Below are positions 17,815-26,827 of a stretch of DNA of 64,000 nucleotides, in pieces. The notes beneath the pieces are model-generated. The model was not told the DNA's origin. It saw only the letters and a program-made list of their open reading frames with translations, and made no database searches. Origin of the DNA: Acidimicrobiia bacterium (GTDB lineage: Bacteria > Actinomycetota > Acidimicrobiia > Acidimicrobiales > AC-14); NCBI GenBank assembly GCA_023264995.1, contig JAHFUR010000010.1, positions 1 through 64,000 of the forward strand, written 5' to 3'. Each line of letters starts with the position of its first letter. Within the stretch, counting starts at the first letter, position 1. The position numbers were made by a program, and so were the translations under genes.

Positions 17815-18729
17815 ATGGCCACCCCCGACCCCCGTTCGAGTGGCGACCGGATGTGGGCCCAGGAGTCCCGGTTCAGCCGAAGTGCCGAGGTCACGAGCGT
17901 CGAGCGACTGACCCTGACCGGCACGGTGCGCATCCGGGCCCGGGTCACCGACGACCGACCGTTCAGCTACCTGCCCGGCCAGTTCGTCGCCATCCAGGGT
18001 GACGTCCCCGGCGTCGGCCTCCAGCACAGCCCGTACTGCATGTTCGTGCCCGCCACCGGGGACCGCACCTTCGAGATGCTGCTGCGGGTCTTCCCCGAAG
18101 GCCCGTTGTCGCACTACCTGGCCTCGGCCCCGCCCGGCACCCCGCTGGCCTTCCGGGGCCCCTCCGGGCGGTCGATGCTGCCCAAGGAGGGCGACACCGA
18201 ACTGGTGCTGGTGGCCACCGGGGTGGGCATCAGCCCCTTCCATGCCCTTCTGCTCGACATCCTCGAACGGGGCGAACGGCGGCCCGTCCGCTTGTTCTGG
18301 GGGCTGCGGCTGGTGGACGACATCTGCCTGACCGACGAGCTCGACCGACTGGCCCGCGCCCACCCCAACTTCAGCTATGCCGTCTCCCTGTCCCAACCCC
18401 CGGAGGGCTGGGCGGGGCTGCGGGGCCGGGTGACCGAGTCGGTCCCGCGCCTGCTGGAACGCCTGGGGGGCACCCGGTTCTACCTGGCCGGGAACGGGGC
18501 GATGGCCGAGGAGATGGAGGTCGCCCTCTCGGGCATGGGCGTCGACCGCAGCCTCATCCACGAGGAACGGTTCTTCAACGCCCGCTACGACGCCGACCCC
18601 GCCGTCATCGACACCATCCTGGCCCGCTTCGTGGCCCACGACCTGTTCTCGCCCCACGCCGAGCAGCAGGCGCCCATGCTCTTCCCCATCGAGCACGACG
18701 TCCACGGCCGCACGTACGGGCCGGGCTGA
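17815..18729 (+). CDS. FAD/NAD(P)H-dependent oxidoreductase (ferredoxin reductase-like)
   Basis: About 304 residues. The FAD-binding barrel carries PFSYLPGQFVAIQGDVPG and LQHSPYCMFVP; the NAD(P) domain has ELVLVATGVGISPFHALLLD and RFYLAGNGAMAEEMEVAL. This is the flavoprotein reductase layout that passes electrons from NAD(P)H to a partner. The usual final C-terminal aromatic is replaced by a longer tail (FSPHAEQQAPMLF), and no iron-sulfur cysteines are present, so the partner is unknown. ATG 17815 is chosen because GGGGAGGGA lies 5 nt upstream; an ATG at 17776 lacks one. Confidence 0.8.
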   Translation: MATPDPRSSGDRMWAQESRFSRSAEVTSVERLTLTGTVRIRARVTDDRPFSYLPGQFVAIQGDVPGVGLQHSPYCMFVPATGDRTFEMLLRVFPEGPLSHYLASAPPGTPLAFRGPSGRSMLPKEGDTELVLVATGVGISPFHALLLDILERGERRPVRLFWGLRLVDDICLTDELDRLARAHPNFSYAVSLSQPPEGWAGLRGRVTESVPRLLERLGGTRFYLAGNGAMAEEMEVALSGMGVDRSLIHEERFFNARYDADPAVIDTILARFVAHDLFSPHAEQQAPMLFPIEHDVHGRTYGPG

Positions 18730-18747
18730 GAGGCGCCGGCGGCGAGG

Positions 18748-20181
18748 TCAGAGCGTCTTGGTGGCCTTCCGGCCGGGGCCGCGGTTGCCGGCGCCGTCGT
18801 AGGTCTTGACGAAGTAGTCGTAGGCGACGCCGACGGCCCCGGAGCTGTCGGTGTAGGTCAGCGCCGTCGTGCTGGCGATCCGCGCCGGCGTCCCACCGAC
18901 CACGGACCGCCACACGTCGTAGCCGGCGACACCGCTGGCCGCGCCCGTGGAAGTGCCCACGTCGGCGCCCACGGCCGTCCACGTCAGCACGGCCGATCGC
19001 TTGGCCACGGAGACCTTGGCCGTCGCCGGGTCGGCCGGCGCCGTGACATCGGCGGGACCGGCCAGGGCCTGTATGTCGCTGCGCATCTTCCGCAGTGTCG
19101 AGTCCAGGAAGGTCCCGCCCGGGCACTCGGTGGCGTTGTCGGGGACCTCCCGGTGGCCCGGGACGTTCTCGAACGTCGCTTGCGTCCCGTTGACCGGGTT
19201 CGTGTAGAGGCCCTGTTTCGCGGTGTCGAGCCCGTGGGCCTTGGCCTTGGCCACGAGGAAGCTCTGCAACGCCGTCTTCGTCGCCCCCGGGGCGTCGACA
19301 TCGGAGTAGGTGCCCAGCATGGCGATGCCGACGGTGCCCGAGTTGTAGCCGTAGGCGTGGCCGGCGGTCACGCCCTGGCCGGCCACGTTCTCACCCGAGA
19401 TGGTGTCCGTCGTGCTGCCGGCGGCGTGCGAGACCCGCCCCTTGTAGACGGTGCCGGCCGCGTCGATGATGAAGTTGTACCCGATGTCTCCCCAGCCCTG
19501 GGTGACGGCGTGGTAGTAGTAGATCGAGCGGATGGTGGCCTTGGCCTGGTCCCCCGACTCGCCGTTGGCGGTGGCGGTGTGGTGCACGACCAGCTTCTGG
19601 ACGGTCTGGAACACCGGCGGCCACACCTCGTTGCCCCGGCGGTCGAACCGCAACGACTCCTCTGCCCCCCACCCCGACCTGGGTACGACGTTGTCGGTCA
19701 CCGCGTCCGCGCCCGCTTGGCTCTTCCCCACGACGGCGTGCACGATCGAGGTGGCGCCGTCGGCGAGGGCCAGGACGGTGAGCCGACCGAGCGGCCGGTC
19801 GCTGGTGACCCTTGCCAGGATGGCGCCGCCGGCGGGAAGAAGGGCGCCATAGGTCTCGCCGTTGTCCCGCTGCATGCCGACTTCGTCATGCTCGACCCGG
19901 GCCGGCGCCCCGAAGGTCAGCCCGTCGGAACTGAAGGCCACCGTCACGACGGCGTCGGGGTTCCCGGACCAGTACAGGGCGGCATGGCTGGCGGGGAACG
20001 GCAGCGCCCGCACCTCCAGGCCGGCGGTCAGAGGGCCGGCCACCTCGGCCGCCCGGGTGTGGTGCACGACCTGGGCCTGGACCGTTGTCGCCGGTACCAG
20101 GCTGAGCCCGAGGGCGACCAGCCCACCAATGGGCGCGGCGACGATCAGGCGGCGGAGCCGCAAAGCAGGACGAGTTGTCAT
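18748..20181 (-). CDS. Secreted N-acetylmuramoyl-L-alanine amidase (PGRP-like) with Fn3 domain
   Basis: A 477-residue protein with a Sec signal (IVAAPIGGLVALGLSLVPA, cleavage after VQA). Residues 165-370 form an amidase_2/PGRP domain: PRSGWGAEESLRF, VQKLVVHHTATANGES (zinc His pair), WGDIGYNFIIDAAGTVYKGR, and VPGHREVPDNATECPG (third His and Cys). It cleaves the amide between muramic acid and the stem peptide. The last 90 residues are a fibronectin type III module (VLTWTAVGAD, AGYDVWRSV). A matrixin-like secreted protease starts 784 bp upstream on the same strand and ends 8 bp before this gene, so they are probably co-expressed. Confidence 0.88.
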   Translation of the reverse strand: MTTRPALRLRRLIVAAPIGGLVALGLSLVPATTVQAQVVHHTRAAEVAGPLTAGLEVRALPFPASHAALYWSGNPDAVVTVAFSSDGLTFGAPARVEHDEVGMQRDNGETYGALLPAGGAILARVTSDRPLGRLTVLALADGATSIVHAVVGKSQAGADAVTDNVVPRSGWGAEESLRFDRRGNEVWPPVFQTVQKLVVHHTATANGESGDQAKATIRSIYYYHAVTQGWGDIGYNFIIDAAGTVYKGRVSHAAGSTTDTISGENVAGQGVTAGHAYGYNSGTVGIAMLGTYSDVDAPGATKTALQSFLVAKAKAHGLDTAKQGLYTNPVNGTQATFENVPGHREVPDNATECPGGTFLDSTLRKMRSDIQALAGPADVTAPADPATAKVSVAKRSAVLTWTAVGADVGTSTGAASGVAGYDVWRSVVGGTPARIASTTALTYTDSSGAVGVAYDYFVKTYDGAGNRGPGRKATKTL

Positions 20182-20188
20182 GAGTCTC

Positions 20189-20965
20189 CTAGTCGGCCCA
20201 GGTCACCCAGGTAAAGGCCCGGTCGCCCCCGGCGAGGTTCTGCACGAAGAGCACCGGTCGACCATTGGCCCCGAACCGGACGGCCTGGCCCCACTCATCG
20301 ACATTCCCCAGAGTGGTGGCGAGGCCGGCGAGCGGGGCGGCCGACTTCGCCGTGTTGGTGGTGTCGAGGTGCGAGTAGATGGATGCCAGCTCGGCGTAGT
20401 CATGGGCATTGGGGTGCTGGTTCGACGTCGGGTCGTTCGTGTAGTCCATGCACGTACCCAGGTTCGGGTTGGTGAAGTTCTCGTCCTGGTGGTCGAGCCC
20501 GAACGTGTGGCCCACCTCCTGGCAGGTCACCAGCGCCCGCCAGGCCGGCGTGTTGTACTTCGCCATGTTGAAGTAGGAGTCGTTCAGCTTCACCGTGCCC
20601 TGCACGATGTGGGTGCCGGTGGTCCATACCTGGGCGATGCCGAGCCACCCGTTCTGGCCGTAGGTCGAGTTGCACACCTCCACCCGGCCTGAGGTCGGGT
20701 TGCAGCGCTTCAGCAGGTCGAGCTTCCCGGCCACGACCGTGGTGTCGAGCACAGCCGACGTGCCCCAGTCCGCCGCCGCCGCCCTCAGGACCGGGTCCCA
20801 CACCGATGAGACGTTGTCGCCCAACGCCACCGTGAACGGGTTGGCCGTTCGGGCCCAGTGGTAGCCGGCCCACGAGTGGTTGGCCTGGGCCGCCGGCGCC
20901 AGGAATTGGACCGCGACGACCAGCGACGAGATGGCGACGACGCGCCGGAACATGACCGCCTTCAT
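20189..20965 (-). CDS. Secreted matrixin-like metalloprotease with altered zinc motif
   Basis: A 258-residue protein with a signal peptide (VAISSLVVAVQFLAPAAQA). The central part resembles matrixin/astacin-type metalloproteases: a helix CQEVGHTFGLDHQDE at residues 148-162 followed by the Met-turn-like TCMDYTNDP. The canonical motif is HExxHxxGxxH, but here the first His is Gln (Q149), with E150, H153 and H159 kept. Cys pairs (CNPTSGRVEVC) suggest disulfides. Either it binds zinc with only two His plus another ligand, or it is a non-catalytic relative. A GGGGAGG precedes ATG 20965. Confidence 0.7.
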   Translation of the reverse strand: MKAVMFRRVVAISSLVVAVQFLAPAAQANHSWAGYHWARTANPFTVALGDNVSSVWDPVLRAAAADWGTSAVLDTTVVAGKLDLLKRCNPTSGRVEVCNSTYGQNGWLGIAQVWTTGTHIVQGTVKLNDSYFNMAKYNTPAWRALVTCQEVGHTFGLDHQDENFTNPNLGTCMDYTNDPTSNQHPNAHDYAELASIYSHLDTTNTAKSAAPLAGLATTLGNVDEWGQAVRFGANGRPVLFVQNLAGGDRAFTWVTWAD

Positions 20966-21036
20966 GTCAGGACCTCCCCTGTCCTACGTGGTGGCGGGAC
21001 TCTAGCCGTGGCGCGGCGCGTGGTGCAGGGCCGGGC

Positions 21037-22227
21037 TCAGCCGGCGAGGCCGACGGCCTTGCCGGCCCGGCCGAAGGCGGTCACCGCCCTCTCGAGGTGC
21101 TCGGGGGTGTGGGCGGCGGTAACGATCGTCCGGATGCGGGCCTGGTCGAGGGCGACGGTGGGGAACACCACCGGTTGGGCGAACACGCCGTCGTCGAGCA
21201 GGAGGTCGGCCATCCGCATGGCCGTCTCCGGGTCGCCCGTCATCACCGGCGTGATCGGCGTCTCGGACCGGCCGATGTCGAAACCCAGTCGGGCCATCTC
21301 CGCCTTGAACCGGCGGGTGTTGGCCCACAGCCGCTCCTGGAGGTCGGGCTCGTCGACCAGCACCCGCAGCGCCTCGCGGCAAGCGGCAACCACCGCCGGC
21401 GGGTGGGAGGTGGAGAACAGGAACGGCCGGGCCCGCTGGGTGAGGAGCTCACGCAGTGCGGTCGGGCCGGCGACGTACCCTCCGAGGGACCCGATGGCCT
21501 TCGACAGCGTCCCCACCTGGACGTGCACCCGTCCGTGCAGGCCGAAGTGGTCGACCGTGCCCCGCCCGTCCCGGCCGAGCACGCCCGAGCCGTGGGCGTC
21601 GTCCACCATTACCGCGGCGCCGGCGGCCTCGGCCGCCTCGACGATGGCGGGCAACGGGGCGATGTCGCCGTCCATGCTGAACACGCCGTCGGTCACGACG
21701 AGGACCAGGCGGTACCGCCCGCCGGCGACCGCCTCGTCGAGCACGGCCCGCAGGCCGCCCACGTCGGCGTGGGGGTACACGGCCCGGGCCGCCTTCGACA
21801 GCCGGGTGCCGTCGATGATCGACGCGTGGTTCAGGCTGTCCGACACGATCAGGTCACCCTCGCCGGCCAGCACCGGGATGACGCCGGTGTTGGCGGTGAA
21901 GCCGGACTGGAACGTGAGCACCGCCGGTACCTGCTTGAACTCGGCCAGCTCGGCCTCAAGGGCCTCGTGCATCGTCAGCGTGCCGGCGATGGTGCGCACC
22001 GCACCCGTGCCTACCCCGAACTCCTCGACGGCCGCGACCGCCGCCGCCCGGAGGCGGGGATGGTGGGTCAGCCCGAGATAGTCGTTCGACGACAGGCTGA
22101 CCAGGCGCCGGCCGTCGATCTCCACCTCGGGCCCCTGGGCGCTGGAGTGGGCCCGCAGGGCCCGGTAGAGGTGCCGGCGCCGCAGCTCGGCCACCTCGTC
22201 GCCGAGGAACCCGAGGGGCCCGGCCAC
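21037..22227 (-). CDS. kbl: 2-amino-3-ketobutyrate CoA ligase (alpha-oxoamine synthase family)
   Basis: A 396-residue PLP enzyme. The PLP lysine lies in VGTLSKAIGSLGGYVAG; other family motifs are SLSSNDYLGLTHHPRL, GVGTGAVRTIAGT, and MVDDAHGSGVLG. It cleaves 2-amino-3-ketobutyrate with CoA to glycine and acetyl-CoA. The oxoamine synthase family also includes BioF; the choice of Kbl rests on the gene in front, a threonine 3-dehydrogenase, 5 bp away in the same operon. GTG start at 22227. Confidence 0.87.
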   Translation of the reverse strand: MAGPLGFLGDEVAELRRRHLYRALRAHSSAQGPEVEIDGRRLVSLSSNDYLGLTHHPRLRAAAVAAVEEFGVGTGAVRTIAGTLTMHEALEAELAEFKQVPAVLTFQSGFTANTGVIPVLAGEGDLIVSDSLNHASIIDGTRLSKAARAVYPHADVGGLRAVLDEAVAGGRYRLVLVVTDGVFSMDGDIAPLPAIVEAAEAAGAAVMVDDAHGSGVLGRDGRGTVDHFGLHGRVHVQVGTLSKAIGSLGGYVAGPTALRELLTQRARPFLFSTSHPPAVVAACREALRVLVDEPDLQERLWANTRRFKAEMARLGFDIGRSETPITPVMTGDPETAMRMADLLLDDGVFAQPVVFPTVALDQARIRTIVTAAHTPEHLERAVTAFGRAGKAVGLAG

Positions 22228-22232
22228 CGTGG

Positions 22233-23261
22233 TCAGGCCGTCCAGTCCAGAAGGACCTTCCCGCTCTCCCCAGACCGGGCGGCGGCGAACGCGGCCTCGT
22301 GCTCGGTGAAGGGGAAGCGGTGGGTGACCACCGGGGTGACGTCCAGTCCGGAGCGGAGCATCACCGACATCTTGTACCAGGTCTCGTACATCTCGCGGCC
22401 GTAGATCCCGCGCACGGTCAGCATCTTGAGCACGAGGTCGCCGATGTCGATGGGGACCGGCTCAGTGGGCAGGCCGAGCACGGCGACACGCCCACCGTGG
22501 GCCATCGCACCCAGCGCCGACCGCAGGGCAAGGGCGTGCCCCGACATCTCCATGGCCACGTCGAAGCCCTCCACCATGTCGAGCTCGGCGAAGGTGTCGG
22601 CCGGCGCCCGCTCGGCCGGGTCGAGGACCAGGGTGGCACCCATCCGCAGGGCCAAGTCGCGCCGGTAGGCGTTGGGCTCGCTCACCACCACGTGGCGGGC
22701 GCCGGCGTGGCGGGCCACGGCGACCGCCATCAGGCCGATGGGGCCGGCGCCGGTCACGAGGACGTCCTCCCCGAGCACCGGGAAGGCGAGGGCGGTGTGG
22801 ACCGCGTTGCCGAGGGGGTCGAAGATGGCGGCCACGTCCTCGTCGATCCCGGCCCAGTGGTGCCAGATGTTCGTCATCGGGAGGGCGACGAGCTCGGCGA
22901 AGGCCCCGTCCCGGCCGACGCCCAGGCCGATGGTGTGGGCACAGAGCTCCCGCCGGCCGGCGAGGCAGTGCCGGCACCGCCCGCACACCACGTGGCCCTC
23001 ACCGGACACCAGCTCGCCCGGTGCGAAGCCACTGACGTTGCTGCCGACCTCCACGACCGTCCCCACGAACTCGTGGCCGATCACCAGTGGAGGGGTGACC
23101 GCCCGCTGGGCCCAGGCGTCCCACCGCTCGATGTGGACGTCGGTCCCGCAAATGCCCGCCTTGTGCACCCGGACGAGCACGTCGTTGATGCCGACACGGG
23201 GCCGGGGGACGTCGAGCAGCTCCAGCCCCGGCCCCGCCTCCGTCTTCACCAGCGCACGCAT
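22233..23261 (-). CDS. tdh: L-threonine 3-dehydrogenase
   Basis: A 342-residue zinc-dependent medium-chain dehydrogenase oxidising threonine to 2-amino-3-ketobutyrate with NAD+. Catalytic zinc ligands are in VHKAGICGTDVHI and LVIGHEFVG; the structural zinc site is CGRCRHCLAGRRELC; the Rossmann motif is VTGAGPIGLMAVAV. The stretch VRGIYGREMYETWYKM is typical of threonine dehydrogenases rather than generic alcohol dehydrogenases. With kbl it forms a two-step threonine-to-glycine operon. Confidence 0.92.
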   Translation of the reverse strand: MRALVKTEAGPGLELLDVPRPRVGINDVLVRVHKAGICGTDVHIERWDAWAQRAVTPPLVIGHEFVGTVVEVGSNVSGFAPGELVSGEGHVVCGRCRHCLAGRRELCAHTIGLGVGRDGAFAELVALPMTNIWHHWAGIDEDVAAIFDPLGNAVHTALAFPVLGEDVLVTGAGPIGLMAVAVARHAGARHVVVSEPNAYRRDLALRMGATLVLDPAERAPADTFAELDMVEGFDVAMEMSGHALALRSALGAMAHGGRVAVLGLPTEPVPIDIGDLVLKMLTVRGIYGREMYETWYKMSVMLRSGLDVTPVVTHRFPFTEHEAAFAAARSGESGKVLLDWTA

Positions 23262-23287
23262 GTCAACTCACTTGTACACCCACTGGA

Positions 23288-23983
23288 TCAGCAGGCGACG
23301 ATCAGGCTGAAGTCCGTCCGCACCTGGCTCCCGCTCGACGTCGACGTGCCCACGAGCACGCTGTTCGCACCGGAGGGGACGGCCTGGGCCGCCACCGTCT
23401 GGCCGTCGGTCCAGACGAAGGAACGGGGAGTGGCCGAGTAGGCGCACCGGCTGACGTCGCGGTCAAAGGTCACCAGGTGGCGACCGCCGGTGGGCGTGAC
23501 CGACACGACGTGGCTCCCGAAGAACGGTGCGGTCAGCGTCCCGCTCCCCAGCACGAAGTCCGGCTCCACGACCGCCCACAGCTCGGTCGCCGAGGCGCCA
23601 GCGGGGCCGGTCGCGCCCGTGGCGCCGGTCGCGCCGGTGGCGCCGGTGGCGCCGGTGGGGCCGGCTGGCCCCTGGGGGCCTGGCGCGCCCTGGGCCCCAG
23701 TCGCGCCCTGGGGCCCCTGCGGCCCGGCCGGGCCAGCGTCGCCCTTGGTTCCCTGTGGCCCGGCCTGGCTCCAGCTCACGGCCTGCTCGCTCGACTTGCA
23801 GGCGCCGCCATCGACCAGGCGGATCCCGCCGTTGGCGGTGCTCACGCAGCTGTGAATGACGCCGCCGGCATCGGGGATGGCCGCGTAGGCCACGCCGGCG
23901 GCCATGAGCACCGTGGCCCCGGCGGCAACGGCGGCGACAATGCGGGCCCGCTTCGGTCGGCGGATGGTCGGTTCGTTGGGCAT
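23288..23983 (-). CDS. Collagen-like repeat surface protein
   Basis: A 231-residue protein. Basic N-terminus ([15 protein letters not shown]) with a hydrophobic signal/anchor ([13 protein letters not shown]), then the conserved leader [20 protein letters not shown] and [12 protein letters not shown], then about 22 Gly-X-Y triplets including six near-identical GATGATGATG units, and a C-terminal beta domain of about 85 residues ending IVAC. It should be exported and form a short triple helix. The same domain order is found in the frameshifted gene at 2430-2995. Confidence 0.85.
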   Translation of the reverse strand: MPNEPTIRRPKRARIVAAVAAGATVLMAAGVAYAAIPDAGGVIHSCVSTANGGIRLVDGGACKSSEQAVSWSQAGPQGTKGDAGPAGPQGPQGATGAQGAPGPQGPAGPTGATGATGATGATGATGPAGASATELWAVVEPDFVLGSGTLTAPFFGSHVVSVTPTGGRHLVTFDRDVSRCAYSATPRSFVWTDGQTVAAQAVPSGANSVLVGTSTSSGSQVRTDFSLIVAC

Positions 23984-24057
23984 GCGCAGCTCCTCGTCAG
24001 GTTTTCGACTTCGGGCTGAGCCTGCGCCCTGGCGGCTCCCGCGTCATGAGGGCCGGT

Positions 24058-24096
24058 TCCCGTCGTGATCGGGCAGATGTCCCGGTCGCGACGGGA
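24058..24096. promoter_or_regulatory. Long hairpin or operator upstream of the sensor kinase
   Basis: A perfect 8-bp outer repeat (TCCCGTCG 24058-24065, CGACGGGA 24089-24096) continues inward into another 8 positions that pair with two G-U wobbles, leaving a 7-nt loop. It lies in the divergent gap between the collagen-like gene and the kinase, 45 bp before the kinase start. It could be a regulator site or a leader structure. Confidence 0.35.
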
Positions 24097-24141
24097 GCGT
24101 GCACCCGTGAACATCCGGCCGCGACCGGTCAGGATGAGCGC

Positions 24142-26157
24142 GTGTCACCCACGCGGGCGCCGTCCCGGGCCCTGGCCTCGGTCATCGTCGGCACGAACGT
24201 CGCCCTCGCCGGCGCCGCCGTCGCGCTGCAGGTCATCAACCGAGACGTCGACCTCCGGCGCGCGTTCATCGACCCCGACTACGGGTTCTGGGTCATCCAG
24301 GTCGTCTCCGCGCTGGTCTGGTCGGTGCCGGGCTTCGTCATGGCCCGCCGCCGGCCCGACCTGCCCTTCGGTTGGCTCGCCCTCGCCGTGGGCCTGAGCC
24401 ACGGGCTGTCGGGCGCCGGTTTCCAGTGGGCGGTCGCCGGCACCCTCGGCGGCCACGACCTGCCCGCCACCGGCTGGGCGTTCTGGCTGGCCGACTGGAC
24501 ACCGCCCGTGGAGGTGGCCGCCCTGGGTGTGACCTACCTGCTCCTGCCCTACGGGCGCCGGCCAAGGGGCTGGCTGGGCACCGTGGGTACGGTGGCCGTG
24601 ACCCTGGAATGGGTGGCGATCCTCGTCGGCGCCCTCCTGCCGCTCAGCTCGGAGGGGATCGTCCCAGAGTCGCCGCTGGCTCACCTCCGCGGCCCGGTCA
24701 ACGTCGACCTCCCCGGATCCACCGTCTTCGTCCTCCTCCCGGTCAGCGCGCTCGTCATGGGTGTGGTGGTGGTGCTCCGCTGGTGGCGGGCCGAGGGCGA
24801 GGAACGTCAGATGCTCCGATGGCTCGCTGGGCTGGTCGCGCTCGGCCCGATCATCGTGGCCGGCCTTTTCCTGCTGCCCTGGGGCGCGGCACTGGCCCAG
24901 GTCACGACCTACCTGGAGGTGGCAAGCATTTCCGCCGTCGTATTGCGCTACCGCTTGTTCGGGGTCGAGGTCGCCTTCAACCGGGCCATCCTCTACACCG
25001 CGCTCACCGCCGTGCTCGGAGGCATCTACGCCGTCGTGGTCGCCGGCGCCAACGCCATCCTCTCCGGCAACGGTGCCTCCTTCGCCGGCGCCATGGCCGC
25101 GGCGTTCGCCTTCTCGCCCGTGCGTACCCGGGTCCAGCTGGCGGTCAACCGGTTCATGTACGGCAAACGCGACGACCCGTACGCCGTGGTCTCCGACGTG
25201 TCCCGGCAGTTGGCCGCGGCCACCTCGCCGGACCAGCTCCTCTCCGGCGTCGTCCAGAGTGTCGCCGAGGCCCTCCGCCTCCCCTACGTGGCCATTCGCC
25301 TCACGGCCGAGGAGCCGCCCATTGTCATCGAGGCCGGCACGCCGCCGGCGTCGGCGGCCACCGAGCACCTGGCCCTTCGCCACCAGGGCCAGCCGGTCGG
25401 CGAGCTGGTGGCGGCCGTCCGCGCCGGCGAGACCGAGTTCCGTCCCAACGAACGCCGGCTCCTCGAACAGCTGGCCGAGCAGGCTGGCGTGGCCGCCGGC
25501 GCGGCGTCGCTCACCCTCGCCCTGCGCCGCTCCCGCGAACGGCTGGTCGTGGCGCGCGAAGAGGAGCGCCGGCGGCTGCGGCGGGACCTGCACGACGGGC
25601 TCGGCCCGACCCTGACCGCCTCGGCGTTCACCATCGACACCGCCCGCAACATCCTCGATGCCGACCCGCACGCGGCCGACCGCCTCCTGGCCGGCGTCCG
25701 CACGGAGATCGCCGCCGCCATCGACGACATCCGGCGCCTGGTGTACGGGTTGCGCCCGCCGGCGCTCGACGAGCTGGGCCTCATCGGTGCCCTCCGCCAG
25801 CACATCGCCCGGCTCGACGGGTCACCCGCCGGCCTCACGGTGCTGGTCGACGCACCCGAGCCCCTGCCCGCGCTCCCGGCCGCCGTGGAGGTGGCCGCCT
25901 TCCGGATCGCCACCGAGGCCGTCACCAACGTCGCCCGCCACAGCAACGCCCGCACGTGCACCGTGCGGATTGCCTGCAGCGGGGACCTCCAGGTCGACGT
26001 GAGGGACGACGGCTCGCGCTCCGGCGAGTGGACCGCCGGCGTGGGCACGATCTCGATGAAGGAACGGGCGGCCGAGGTCGGTGGCGTGTGCGACGTGGGG
26101 CCGGCCGGCGACGGGGGCGGTCGGGTATCGGCCCGCCTGCCGCTGCACGTGGCATGA
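24142..26157 (+). CDS. Membrane sensor histidine kinase, NarL-partner (HisKA_3) type
   Basis: A 671-residue kinase. The first 320 residues hold about eight hydrophobic segments, then a GAF-like domain (DQLLSGVVQSVAEALRLPYV; residues 350-460), a dimerisation helix with the phospho-acceptor His near residue 484 (RRLRRDLHDGLGPTLTAS) and an HATPase domain (ATEAVTNVARHSNA; VGTISMKERAAEVGG). GTG 24142 is preferred because AGGA lies 7 nt upstream. The stop overlaps the response-regulator ATG (ATGA), so the pair is translationally coupled. The signal is not known. Confidence 0.88.
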   Translation: MSPTRAPSRALASVIVGTNVALAGAAVALQVINRDVDLRRAFIDPDYGFWVIQVVSALVWSVPGFVMARRRPDLPFGWLALAVGLSHGLSGAGFQWAVAGTLGGHDLPATGWAFWLADWTPPVEVAALGVTYLLLPYGRRPRGWLGTVGTVAVTLEWVAILVGALLPLSSEGIVPESPLAHLRGPVNVDLPGSTVFVLLPVSALVMGVVVVLRWWRAEGEERQMLRWLAGLVALGPIIVAGLFLLPWGAALAQVTTYLEVASISAVVLRYRLFGVEVAFNRAILYTALTAVLGGIYAVVVAGANAILSGNGASFAGAMAAAFAFSPVRTRVQLAVNRFMYGKRDDPYAVVSDVSRQLAAATSPDQLLSGVVQSVAEALRLPYVAIRLTAEEPPIVIEAGTPPASAATEHLALRHQGQPVGELVAAVRAGETEFRPNERRLLEQLAEQAGVAAGAASLTLALRRSRERLVVAREEERRRLRRDLHDGLGPTLTASAFTIDTARNILDADPHAADRLLAGVRTEIAAAIDDIRRLVYGLRPPALDELGLIGALRQHIARLDGSPAGLTVLVDAPEPLPALPAAVEVAAFRIATEAVTNVARHSNARTCTVRIACSGDLQVDVRDDGSRSGEWTAGVGTISMKERAAEVGGVCDVGPAGDGGGRVSARLPLHVA

Positions 26158-26819
26158 GCCCCGACGCCGACAACGCCCGGACCGTCGTCATCGCCGACGA
26201 CCACCCGCTGGTGCGGGCCGGGCTGCGGGCCCTGCTCGGCTCGCTCCCAGGGTTCGAGGTGCTGGCCGAGGCCGGGACCGGCCATGAGGCCGTCCAGGCC
26301 GCCAGCGACTATCTGCCCGACGTGGTCGTGATGGACCTGCAGATGCCGGGCATGGACGGGATCGAAGCCACCCGCCGGATCGTCGCCCGCCACCCGAGCG
26401 TAGGCATCCTCGTGCTGACCATGTTCGAGGACGACGACTCAGTGTTCTCAGCCATGCGGGCGGGCGCCCGGGGCTACCTCCTGAAAGGGGCGGGGCCCGA
26501 CGAAGTGGCCCGGGCCATCGAGGCCGTGGCCTCGGGAGAGGCCATCTTCGGGCCGGCGGTGGCGGCGCGGGTCATGCGCTACTTCGCCGGCGCCGGCCCC
26601 CAGCCCGAGGAGCTGGCCTTCCCGGAGCTCACGCCACGGGAGCACGAGATCCTCGACCTCGTCGCCGCCGGCGCCAACAACCCCACCATCGCCCGCCGGC
26701 TCTCACTCTCGGCCAAGACGGTGGCCAACCACGTGTCCAACATCCTCACCAAGCTCCAGGCCGCCGACCGGGCCGAAGCCATCATCCGGGCCCGGCGGGC
26801 GGGCCTGGGCGGCGAGTAA
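26154..26819 (+). CDS. LuxR/NarL family response regulator
   Basis: A 221-residue two-domain regulator. The receiver has the acidic pair in VVIADDHPLVRAG, the phospho-Asp in DVVVMDLQMPGMDGIEA, and Lys in GYLLKGAGPDEV. The C-terminal LuxR-type helix-turn-helix is LTPREHEILDLVAAGANNPT then LSAKTVANHVSNILTKL. It is the partner of the overlapping kinase gene. No target operator can be named. Confidence 0.94.
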   Translation: MSPDADNARTVVIADDHPLVRAGLRALLGSLPGFEVLAEAGTGHEAVQAASDYLPDVVVMDLQMPGMDGIEATRRIVARHPSVGILVLTMFEDDDSVFSAMRAGARGYLLKGAGPDEVARAIEAVASGEAIFGPAVAARVMRYFAGAGPQPEELAFPELTPREHEILDLVAAGANNPTIARRLSLSAKTVANHVSNILTKLQAADRAEAIIRARRAGLGGE

Positions 26820-26827
26820 CCCTCCGG

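Noticed and set aside
23490-23855. Plus-strand frame with proline-rich GPWGP and VAPVAP repeats
   Set aside because: Mirror image of the collagen-like Gly-X-Y repeats on the minus strand, where a signal segment and conserved flanking domains exist.
24145-25803. 552-codon open frame on the minus strand over the sensor kinase
   Set aside because: Strongly Asp/Gly/Glu/Arg-rich with no domain, fully antisense to a kinase with intact catalytic motifs.
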